NCBI GenBank assembly: GCA_031308135.1 | Contig: JAHLJT010004567.1 | Coordinates: 32,926,213 to 32,990,212, forward strand | DNA length: 64,000 bases | Direction of reading: 5' to 3' | Source of the DNA: Acheta domesticus | Taxonomy: Eukaryota > Arthropoda > Insecta > Orthoptera > Gryllidae | In this document: piece by piece, positions 1-8,720 of the stretch | Position numbering within the stretch: position 1 is the stretch's first letter | Layout of the letters: the number at the start of each line of letters is the position of its first letter | Notes under the pieces: generated by a model | What the model was told of the DNA's origin: nothing | Seen by the model: only the letters and a program-made list of their open reading frames with translations | Databases searched by the model: none | Translations under genes and position numbers: made by a program

Positions 1-192
1 TATTCGAGAGTGTAGCATAATATCGTATTATTAAATTCATATTACGATTTTCTTCTGACTTTTTAAAATAATTTTTAAAATGCTAATTCCGTAACATTCG
101 TTGTTACTTCAAAAATGATTTCATCATTTTTGCCTGAGTTTTTTCTATGAATAAAACAGCGTGTATTAAAGTGATAAAAGACTGATTTCAAA

Positions 193-198
193 TTTATT
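193..198 (-). promoter_or_regulatory. Poly(A) signal AATAAA after the 0.3 kb terminal exon
   Basis: AATAAA on the minus strand, 38 bases past the TAA of the diverged terminal exon. Position and orientation fit, but AATAAA is common in AT-rich DNA. Confidence 0.3.
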
Positions 199-235
199 AG
201 CAATGGATGACACAAAATTGTCTAGTAACTTGGAG

Positions 236-337
236 TTATTTATGCATGAGATCATCTTGGAGCCCATTTCTGCGGTTGGACAAGACGTTGAACAGCAGAC
301 GTCCACCGACGATTTCACGACTGCGAGTTCTCGTCAG
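236..337 (-). CDS. Diverged duplicate of the 5.7 kb terminal exon, cysteines lost
   Basis: The frame after acceptor tactgttgtag reads LTRTRSREIVGGRLLFNV, LSNRRNGLQ, then DDLMHK and TAA (33 residues). It matches the exon at 5,633-5,767 at LTR, S, E, (I/L)(V/I)GG, LL, an aromatic, and RRNGL, then diverges. The cysteine after LTR is a threonine, the one after the RRNGL segment is gone, and the CxCxC end is missing. It has the same phase-0 start. An AATAAA lies on the minus strand at 193-198, 38 bases past the stop. An intact frame argues against old pseudogene status, while concerted loss of cysteines argues for lost or changed function. The intron from the 674-707 micro-exon would be 336 bp. 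Confidence 0.5.
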   Translation of the reverse strand: MTRTRSREIVGGRLLFNVLSNRRNGLQDDLMHK

Positions 338-673
338 CTACAACAGTAATTTCCTCAATGAGCTTCTCGTATTTTTTCGTACTTTATACCATTTATAATT
401 ATCATTTGATTGGATGGAAAACTATCCGTCATCGATTTTAAAGCTGCCGTCTTAAATTTCAGAAAATAACATTTCAATATATTACGATTTCAATATTTAC
501 GATACTGGCGTATAATTAAGGTTAAAGCCAATAAAATAAATATTCAATTCAAATATATTACAATTTCTCGCAATAATATCTACAGAGAATTACTTTGTTT
601 TTTGTACTAGACGTAATAAAAATAAAAATTCCAACATGCTGAATAAAATGTTTTATTTCAGCAAAGTACTCAC

Positions 674-707
674 CCTCGTTGGTGGGAGTTGTGGTGACAC
701 CATCGGG
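674..707 (-). CDS. Candidate 34-bp micro-exon, possible relative of the 13.0 kb micro-exon
   Basis: Seen: a long pyrimidine tract and acceptor (ttttcacttgtttcag) and a near-consensus donor (gtgagt) enclosing 34 bp. In the frame ending in phase 0, one leftover base is followed by PMVSPQLPPTR. It has the same phase pair as the micro-exon at 12,985-13,030, is shorter by 12 bp (a multiple of three), and shares a Met near the start and an LPxxR ending; both cysteines of the other copy are replaced (Ser, Thr). Another frame reads PDGVTTTPTNE and would join to a short alternative ending in the next exon, so the frame is not settled. Similarity between the two micro-exons is weak on its own. Confidence 0.45.
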
Positions 708-2454
708 CTGAAACAAGTGAAAAGATATATTATTAATAATATATTATTCGGAATGTATTATTTAAGAAAGGAATATATTATTAGGAACATAGACATTTCA
801 TTCACATGTTTCCCCGATATTCGGAAACTGGCCGTAACATGTGATAGTGATTAACACATCGTTTTAACAACGACTTTGCGTTGAAAAAGATTTAATATAT
901 TTCAATAAAATGCATTTTCAAATAAGTATGTTTAGTTCCTTCAATACATGTATACGTACGTCACCATATGCGTTTATGCCACTCACCATGCATAAGGAAC
1001 CCGACATCCGCCGATTGGATCGGCATTCGGCTGCTGCATTTTGTGCATGTTTACTGAAAATTTGGGCGGTGGAAACCAAAAATTTGTGAAGTAGAGGCGT
1101 GCAGCACAAGGCCCTGCCCCCCCTTGATGACCGGTTTAATTTGAAATAAATGAATATAATAAATACTACTAGGCAACGGTTCGTCTCCATGCTACGAGAT
1201 TCGTTTTGCCTAGTGAAACACAAAGGAAGTGTGTTCATCTTAATGTTTCCTAAGCAAAAATTAAGATTAAATGCACGGAAGAAATGTAGATGTCATATTA
1301 TAAGATTTCACATTTTTTTTCACAGGTAAGATTAAAAAACTTTCTATCTTGTATATCGATAGGTAGGTGGGTAAGTAAATTTGCAGTCTGTCGCATTGAA
1401 TAGTTTGCTCAAACAGACCCGGATGATTACGAATGACTGGCCAAAATAGTCTGATGAACAGAAAACATAACGATGTAAATTACACAGTTGTATAAAATTT
1501 TGTCCAATCGCCAACTTCTTTATTTGAAACACGGTTTTTGAGAAGGATTTTCAATTATATCAGTGGAAAGATTTTTGCAAGGGGTAAACATTTTCTCGGG
1601 AAAGAAAGCCTCTGTTGTTTTTTCTTCACTATTTTAGGCGCATGAAGTGGTACATTGTTTTAGTATTACAATTAATATATTTCAGAATTATTATATTAGA
1701 AGAGAATTTTTTTATGTTGATCAATGCTTTCTAAAATATCACAATTTACTACACTCACGTTGTTAAATGAGTCGCTGGTACTTTTGAAAGTGAGGAAAAT
1801 ATCCTAAACAGTTTGTAATAAAATTGGGTAATGCATTCAAATAATAGATTTTTCTTAGGGTAGTATATTTTTGCATTGGATTGCATTCACACCTCACAAA
1901 TTCATTTTGTTTACATTTAGTGTTTGAAGTAATAATTCGCCACTTTTAAGAATTTCTTCTCCCAATTCCCGGTAATATGAAATTCATCCCACAAGTTACC
2001 AAATGAAAACTTTCCTATTAAATTTTAATGTTTAAAAGAATGTCTAAAAAATAGTAGTTTTAGAAAGAATTCGGAAAGATCGAAATTCATAAAAAATGGA
2101 ATTAAGCATTAAAATCTAATTAGAAAATGCAGTGCATAAAAATTACGTCGTAATTTATATTTGGAAACACGCCATAAAATATATTGGAATAGAAATCCGC
2201 AGATTTTTGGATTTTCGAAAGGTAGTGTTTTGGACCAATAGATCCAGCTCTGTACAATGCCAATAATGCTCTTTTGCTGTTAGCGTACTAGTAAACGTTT
2301 TTAAAATCTTGGTCAGTCCGTGAATTGGTAGAAATCAGTTTGAATTTCATTTTACCATCGCAACATTCATTACTTTCTGGTTGCCGCCACAATGCCGATG
2401 CAGCAATTCTTGATAATTCTGGTTGGATGGATTTAGGCATGTCAAAAGACAAGG
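708..2454. other. AT-rich stretch, no gene seen
   Basis: AT-rich apart from a patch at 1,000-1,135 with a G-run complement (gccccccct). A minus-strand frame there has no splice or start support. Confidence 0.5.
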
Positions 2455-2740
2455 CTCTAAAAGACCATGTTCGTCTAATTTTCAATGAGCGCAGAAATTG
2501 AAAAAAACATTATGTAGCCTGCGACCATTGGAGACGGGTGTACGGTTTCGTTAGATACCCAGGAACTCGGGAGAAAAATGAAAGAATGAGAGTTTCGAAT
2601 TTGATATTTGATTTGGTTATTCCGCATATTCTCATACAATGCTTATCATCTTATTTCTCATACTTAGTGCGTCACTGATTGCGATACAACCGACATGCGA
2701 CGCAAGACTCCAAGGAAGGTGCTATTAAACTATTACCGCT
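2455..2740. repeat. Dispersed repeat shared with 17.14-17.42 kb
   Basis: About 285 bp aligns with 17,140-17,420. Landmarks in both: gcgcagaaattgaaa / gcacgcagaaattgaaa, a cgttagataccaggaact / cgttaaatacaatggaact segment, aaatgaaa, tttgatt...attc(c/g)gc, tattctcatacaatgc / ttttcatactatgc, and cttagtgcgtcactgattg / gtagtcagtgcattactgctt. No terminal structure is seen and the class is unknown. Confidence 0.55.
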
Positions 2741-2896
2741 ATTAAACATTTGCAATTCAAATGTTGCATTAAGAAACGTTTTTATATGCTTTATGTGTAA
2801 AGAACTGTTGTGCTATATTCATATACTACACTATGCTATTGCGGAATTTCTGAAATTTTTTTCTTAAAATATTCGATATATTGCAATTTTATACTA

Positions 2897-4001
2897 AGGT
2901 CCGTTCGCTGTAACTTCACTCCGCATGTAAACAAACTTTGAGTATATCCCTCCGCCCTGTAGTTCGTGATTGGCTGCACCATTCGTGCCACAAACAAACT
3001 CAAATGCCGGCACGTGCCACAGCCAGAACTGTCATAGCCTATTATTTTCACTAGTACTTTTTTAATACGCCCAAAATACCAGCCAAAATATCTAGATATT
3101 TTGCTTAAATATAACAGAACATACAATTATGTGCGTTCTTGCAAGGTAGTAGTGAAATCCCCCCCCCCGAAGAACGAAATTCAATAGACCATAGTGACGT
3201 TCTTTTAAAATTTGGCAGTCCCGAATCTTCATTAACCAAATTAAGAATTTTATTTTATGTTGGATATTCGTTTCTACGAAAAAATGTGTGCACATGAGTA
3301 CGAATGGGAGATTAACAAATTCAACGCGCTCGCCCCCCATCTATTTTGCTCTACGTCTCTTCTTACGTGGAGACTTTCCAATGACTTAATTCATTACGCA
3401 GTTTACAAACACTTCTGACACCGACACTTGCAATTAAGCAGTCATTTCTTCCACCTGCCACACAGTCATTGACGTATTTTTTGCCGCTAATTATTCAAAC
3501 ACATCAATACAACCTTCTTCTCACCACTTCTGAGGGATTTTCCCTGCGAATATTTCAAACCGGATTATGCCGGGAACTGCTTCATTTATTGTGTTCGATG
3601 TGGAAACAAAAATCAATGCAATGAGCAAACACACCTTTCACTAACCAAAAAAAATTCAGCATTCTTTTAGAACTTTCTCTTTCGAGAACGGAACTGCTAC
3701 TAATAAAATTTGGCAGGAGCGGCGCCGACGGCCTGGCGAACGTTATCTCAAAGAGGTCCGTTGGCAGCTGAAGATTCGCACTTAAGGTCACGATCGATGT
3801 CTAATTTTACTTCAAGGCAAAGGAGGAAATTATTTCCACTGTTTGTGTAGAGAGTCATGCAATAAATCAATTTTGAAAGGGACCTAACTCATATAGCGCA
3901 CGACGCCCGGAAGAGAAGTATGGTGTCCGTCAGCCAATGAGAACAAGTGACGACCACGTGCATTTGTTTACGTGCTGAGTAAAGTTAGAGCGAAAGGACC
4001 T
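2897..4001. mobile_element. Non-autonomous DNA transposon, AGGTCC termini, TA target site
   Basis: The left end, AGGTCCGTTCGCTGTAACTT then CACTCCGCATGTAAACAAA, and the reverse complement of the right end, AGGTCCTTTCGCTCTAACTT then TACTCAGCACGTAAACAAA, form inverted repeats of about 40 bp with few mismatches. Each is bordered by TA (2,895-2,896 and 4,002-4,003). No transposase frame is present in the 1.1 kb, so this is a deletion derivative or MITE-like element. The termini resemble those of the 401-bp element at 6,676-7,076. Confidence 0.7.
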
Positions 4002-4003
4002 TA

Positions 4004-5309
4004 GAGTATTTTATATTTTGAGCAGTGTGCATGCTACTTTTCGGTAAACAATTTTACGCTGTTTTGTTCTGCTGCATTTTTATCGCTGCGCGTCTCGAGT
4101 AAACGTTATTGTCTGTCATTGGAGAGGTCCGCTCGACAAAGTCGAGGAAATAACAATTCAGCAGGTTAGCTGTCAGAGACTTTTAATAGCCGTTTAATTC
4201 GTTATTAGTTGTAATTTATATTATGGTGAACGCATATAGGGACTACCTGATTTAGCCGGGTAAACGTATTAACGTAAATAAATGTAACTGACTTAGCGTA
4301 TTGTTTAAAATGTTGGTTTTTTCTAAACTCGCTCTAAGGGGGCAGTTGACTCTTTCGTGCAAACGTCTACCAAATGCAGGTGGGGAATCATTCTCCCAGG
4401 AATGTTGGGTAATACTCGTCAGTTAGAAAATATAAATAACTACATAAAATGTGAAGTTGCGAGTGGTTGCTATTCGATATGATCACGTAGGGGGCGGACT
4501 AATCCAGAAGCAGACTATACGTCTGCTTAGGTATCACGCTGGAATAGGGCTCCCAATGCGTTTCAAATATTTTATTGATTATAAAGATTCAACTGATTCA
4601 ATGTCAAATTAACTCTTGATTTGAAAACCTTTTTCATATTTATTGATTACATGCTTAATATATCAATTCTATTAGGGACCCCGTAGCTTGTAAGGGTTAA
4701 GGTCACTGAAGAGGTAAAATGTGTTCGGAATGTATTTATTTGTAATAGCTTATTCATCCAACTTTGAAGTTTATTTTTAAATTTAGAATTTCTCCCTGTT
4801 CAAACCTACGCCGATTTTACAAGCTCTACTTTTCATTTAACTTACACTGTATTTACGTTGTAACGTCTTTTTTCTGTAGCCTGACCAAAATAGAATTGAT
4901 TGACGATTTTTTCTCACTTCCACGAAGAATACAGACGAAAATTGAACAAAACAAAAAAAATTCTCTGCTGCATAACGTACAATTAGACGTTACTAATTTT
5001 AGTATTATTTTTGTCCAATGGTTTCGAAGTAAATCCTAGTTTAAAGTAAAATGATTACTCTTTTTCATTCATATTCGCGCTTAAAAATTATCCTTATGCG
5101 GTTATCAATTCAAATTATTCAAAACAATAGTTCAAAGGTGACATCAGATTTGTACGATTTGTTTTACATCTAATGAAGTCATGAAATTAGTGGCTACACT
5201 CGTAACTTTTTCACCAATGTTTTTCATGAACATTGCGTCAGCATTTTTTGAGTCACACTTCTTTTCTTGAAACGTTGTAATGAAGAGACACTTTTCTTCG
5301 TTTTGGGCA
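4004..5309. other. Non-coding stretch, no gene seen
   Basis: A moderately GC segment (4,010-4,180) passes into AT-rich DNA. A small hairpin, agcagactatacgtctgct, lies near 4,510. Nothing coding is supported. Confidence 0.5.
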
Positions 5310-5632
5310 TTTATTGTACAACAATACTTGAAACATTTTATGTAAAAGACCAAAAAGTACCAAAAAAAAAAAAAGAGAAGCCATTTACCATTCCGGTCGT
5401 TCGCCGGAGCGCAAAGTCCCCGCTAAGCCCCAGCGAGGCTGGAGGACCCCAGGCGGAGCGGGTCCGGCGCGGGCGGGCGCGCGCCTGGCGCACGGCGGAG
5501 AGCCCGGAGGAGGCGTGGGTGTGTGTGGGTGGGTCCAGCGGCTGGACGCTGGGCGTCCGCGACGGGCCGCCGGCCGGGGGCCCCCCACCCCCCTCGCCCC
5601 CGGCCGCGCGCGCGGACGCGGGGGCGGACGGC
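5310..5632 (-). promoter_or_regulatory. Probable 3' UTR and poly(A) signal for the 5.7 kb terminal exon
   Basis: After the TGA at 5,633-5,635 the minus strand runs through about 240 bases of very GC-rich sequence, then A/T-rich sequence with AATAAA at 5,310-5,315 (TTTATT on the plus strand). This is the first AATAAA after the stop and would give a 3' untranslated region of about 320-340 bases. The sharp GC boundary near 5,380 coincides with an A-run on the plus strand. Confidence 0.45.
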
Positions 5633-5767
5633 TCAGAAGCGCTTAGACAGGCACGGGCAACCGCAGCGGTTGCTCTTGCAGATCATTTCCAGGCCGTTGC
5701 GACGGGTCTTGTCAGAGATGGTGTACAGCAGGCCGCCGATGAGCTCGGTGCTTCCGCACCGAGTTAA
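5633..5767 (-). CDS. Unrecognised cysteine-rich terminal exon (44 residues)
   Basis: A well-formed terminal exon: strong acceptor (ttgtgtttgccttgcag), then LTRCGSTELIGGLLYTISDK, TRRNGLEMICKSNR and CGCPCLSKRF followed by TGA. The five cysteines and the closing C-x4-C-x-C-x-C pattern suggest a secreted, disulfide-stabilised domain. I do not recognise a family; the CG-S-x-E-L-I stretch loosely recalls an insulin B chain, but the remaining cysteines do not fit one. It starts in phase 0, so it can follow the micro-exon at 12,985-13,030. A GC-rich tract follows the stop and an AATAAA lies 318 bases further on, giving a plausible 3' untranslated region. It is clearly homologous to the exon at 236-337, which lacks all the cysteines. 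Confidence 0.7.
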   Translation of the reverse strand, partial: LTRCGSTELIGGLLYTISDKTRRNGLEMICKSNRCGCPCLSKRF

Positions 5768-6675
5768 CTGCAAGGCAAACACAACATGAAACGCCTGCTA
5801 GGACGGATGCTTACAACCGTGACGTCTGTTTCTAGGGCGATTTAACTGTGGAAGCTAGTAGATATAGATTGAATGGTTAACCGAATGTATTACGACGAAA
5901 TCTTCAATATCTGTAGTTGATTAAAAGAGATACTGAAAAATTAGTTTCATTACATTCCTTGTGAGAAAATATCCTGAAAACCTAGAAATTGAAACTTATA
6001 TTTCCATTCAAATTTCATTGTGATGCGAAAGTTATACGAAACGCTATTGTGTTTAACTTTAATAATGCTTCATTCTGTAATTTTGTAATTGGATTATAAT
6101 TGATTACCAGATTACTTTCCCCCACAGCATTATACTAATATTAATACAACGTACAGTTTACTATAATGATCAATTTTGAATCATCTGCTTAATTGTTTCA
6201 GCTCTCGTCATGCCAATTCATGTAATTTGATGAAGTTCTTATTGAGTCAAAACGTATGAATGTGCGTTGAACCTGCATAGTTTACCAGTAGTTTGGTTAC
6301 AAATCATTTTTCTTTCACGATTGAATGCTGAAATATGAATGTATATACGATTCATTTTTGTCGCTAATGGGCACATTACATATATTTTATTAAAAAAGTT
6401 CGAGAAAATAATGTATAAAACACTATCTTCTCAGTGCGCGGATATTTCAAATTTAATTACATCGCACCAATAAAAAAAGAAATGAGTTTGGAGCAACGTA
6501 ATAATAACCTACATTTCACTGATAGAAAATCAAGATCTTAAAAAAAACTCCACTCTCCAAAAATATTGTCAAAATGCTGTAAGAACATGTTCATGGTAGC
6601 AGTAAGCTCAAAACTGAGAAACAAATTAGAGGTTAGACACAATTATCTTAATAATCGCAATGAAATAGTTCACTA

Positions 6676-7076
6676 AGGTCCGATTAAGGTGATCTTGCAG
6701 ATGAAGGTGATTGACAGTTCTGTGTGACGTCAGGACGCATCTCCCGTTTCCATGGCAGCTGCCAACTAGAGAGACAAAACGTGACGTGTCAGGTCGCTCA
6801 GTTGCCACTGCCGAACACGAGGAACATTTGAGCAACGCACAGTGACTTCCCTGCCGCCGCGCCGCCCGCGTTTCTGCCTGTGCTGCGCGCGCAATGTGTA
6901 CTGTGTTGTGATGAGTTGCGTTGAGGTTAGGCTTTTGTCGTATTTTTTACACTTTTACACGTATTTTTTGAAGTGTTTGTTTTCGTGTCCCGGTAACACG
7001 TGTTCAGTGGTTTGCGACCTGGCAACGTCGCTCCCCTCCACTCACAAATGTCAATCACCTTAATTTAATCGGACCT
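6676..7076. mobile_element. 401-bp MITE, AGGTCC termini, TA target site
   Basis: The left end reads AGGTCCGATTAAGGTGAT and the right end, reverse-complemented, reads AGGTCCGATTAAATTAAGGTGATTGACA, so the inverted termini differ by a small indel. A further copy of the motif GGTGATTGACA occurs inside the left end. TA flanks both sides (6,674-6,675 and 7,077-7,078). The interior is GC-rich (gccgccgcgccgcccgcg) and non-coding. Confidence 0.7.
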
Positions 7077-7078
7077 TA

Positions 7079-8090
7079 CTGTAAAATATTCCGCGCAAAT
7101 ACAAACAGAAGGCAAATATCTTTACTTTAAGTTATTCAGTTATGAGGGAACGCAATTCATGCCGTAGATGTCACAATTAAAACCTTTAGAAGTTCAACGC
7201 TATTTAATTTCACATTATTCCCGAGTACATAAATGTTATATTGAAAAGTACTTTTCATATTTCCAAAAAAGCTCTGTAAGTTTGCAGAAAGAGAGACTAA
7301 TGGTTACACAACATAAATATTGTGTTTAATTCCATTGTGTTATGTACAAGACATAGTTTTCTCATTAAAAATCCCGCATCTTTTAGAAATATTGAAGTAT
7401 GTGGTATGTAGCTAGCCCGTCCTCATGCTAAAATAATTAAGATACTGATATGACGAAACTCGTGATGATCAGAATATGATTTTATTGCTGAATCGAGAGG
7501 ATAGTGGGCAATTGTCAGACAACACCAGAATTAGATGTAACGGTGCACCTCCCAAGATCGTCAGAACAAATTAATACAAACGCTAATCTGCAAGATTGTT
7601 GAACTAATTCTTCTGATTCATTCTTAAATTCTAATTTTTTCCAAAGCATCAAATATTCACTTAAAAAACCTTCAGATCACGTTATATCCTTAAAACCTTC
7701 CAATATTTTTTAAAAAATCTGATATAACTTGGGACACTGGTACCATGGGTCTCAAGCAAAATCTCGATTATACCCTAAAGAGTTATGCACACTTGTTGAG
7801 AGAGAATGAACAATCGAAGTGAAATTCTGAGGTGCTATTGAAATACCTAAATTATTGTGCGTCATTTAATCACAAGATCTTTTCTTGTCTCGTTCATTCT
7901 TAGTCAAGTTGCAAGGCTCTACAAAATGCTATAATTTGATATTCTTTTTTAAATAACGAAGAAATATCCCGTATTTTTTTAATTTATCGTAAGAACTTAA
8001 CCAGCTTTGCTTCTTGGGGGAAAATGTCGAGTGAAATCGTTAAAGCGCAAGAGTGGTGATCTTGACTACGGCTTCGCTAAGTACCATTTC
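7079..8090. other. AT-rich stretch downstream of the 8.1 kb terminal exon
   Basis: Would contain the 3' UTR of the 8,095-8,304 exon. No canonical AATAAA is seen on the minus strand in the first 150 bases; an AATTAAA-type variant lies near 7,978. Nothing else is recognised. Confidence 0.4.
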
Positions 8091-8094
8091 TGGC

Positions 8095-8304
8095 CTACCG
8101 GAAGAAGTAGCGCGCCCTGCCCGGGTAGCCCGGGTAGCAGGGGTAGCAGCAGCACTCGCACTTGCAGCACGGCATGGCGGCGCGGTGCAGCTCGGGGCAG
8201 TCTGGCTGCGACAGTGCGCGTTTCTTCGCCTCCACGTACCGATCGTAGTCGTCGCAGAACGTCCTCGGGATGAGGCGCGGGCACTTGGTGGTGCGACAGC
8301 AGCA
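8095..8304 (-). CDS. Unrecognised cysteine-rich terminal exon (69 residues, 14 cysteines)
   Basis: A GC-rich frame with clear coding character ending in TAG. From the likely acceptor (gcgtgcgcag) it reads CCCRTTKCPRLIPRTFC, then a charged helix-like segment (DDYDRYVEAKKRALSQ), then DCPELHRAAMPCCKCECCCY and a tail PCYPGYPGRARYFFR. That is 14 cysteines in 69 residues, with CCC, CC and CCC clusters. The frame stays open about 17 codons upstream, so the exact 5' edge is uncertain, and the acceptor has a poor pyrimidine tract. It starts in phase 0, compatible with the micro-exon at 12,985-13,030. The cysteine density suggests a secreted, disulfide-rich or metal-binding product, but no family signature is recognised. 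A SINE remnant lies within 100 bp upstream. Confidence 0.62.
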   Translation of the reverse strand, partial: CCCRTTKCPRLIPRTFCDDYDRYVEAKKRALSQPDCPELHRAAMPCCKCECCCYPCYPGYPGRARYFFR

Positions 8305-8373
8305 CTGCGCACGCGTGCTCGTCAGTGAGGGAGTGTTGAGGGTTTCGGGGCGCGATAGCTACTTTGATCACTG

Positions 8374-8468
8374 GTCCCGTGAGTGTAGTGCATGTTATAG
8401 ACAGGCGTTGGCGGTGTTTTCCCTCGCTGGAACGTGAGATCCGGCGCCGACAAACACATCGGCTTGCA
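8374..8468 (-). mobile_element. Short SINE remnant beside the cysteine-rich exon
   Basis: About 95 bases match the middle of the SINE family (ggcggtgttttccctcgctg, gagatccggcgccgac, catcggcttgcag). It lies immediately upstream, in minus-strand sense, of the 8,095-8,304 exon. Confidence 0.45.
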
Positions 8469-8477
8469 GTTTTTTTT

Positions 8478-8715
8478 CCTTCAGATATATACCCCAGCAG
8501 GTCAAGCCCTAAGTCTTCAATTAGTATCACGGCATATTCGTATGAGATAGTACATGTGCATGTGTGTATATATGTAAACGGGGAGAATGAAAAGTTTTCT
8601 TCCTTCAGGTATATACCCCAGCAGATCAAGCCCTAAATCTTCAATTGGTATCACGGCGTATTCGTATGAGATAGTATAGTACATGTGCATGTGTGTCTAT
8701 GTAAACAGGGGAGAA
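8478..8715. repeat. Two-copy tandem repeat, period about 124 bp
   Basis: ccttcagatatataccccag caggtcaagccctaa at 8,478 recurs at 8,602 as ccttcaggtatataccccag cagatcaagccctaa; both continue through cttcaattrgtatcacggc and attcgtatgagatagta to a tacatgtgcatgtgtgt tract. Divergence is only a few percent, so the duplication is recent. Confidence 0.8.
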
Positions 8716-8720
8716 TGAGG

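Noticed and set aside
5267..5767. 166-codon plus-strand open frame, proline/arginine/glycine-rich
   Set aside because: GC-rich shadow of the minus-strand terminal exon and its 3' UTR; no splice or start context.
5633..5767. Insulin-like or neuroparsin-like peptide
   Set aside because: A CG-S-x-E-L-I stretch recalls an insulin B chain, but there is no A-chain CC motif and cysteine spacing fits neither family.
8066..8629. 187-codon minus-strand open frame across the cysteine-rich exon
   Set aside because: It is a shadow in another frame; the cysteine-rich frame ending at 8,095 has the better composition and acceptor, and the upper part of the long frame crosses a SINE remnant and a tandem repeat.
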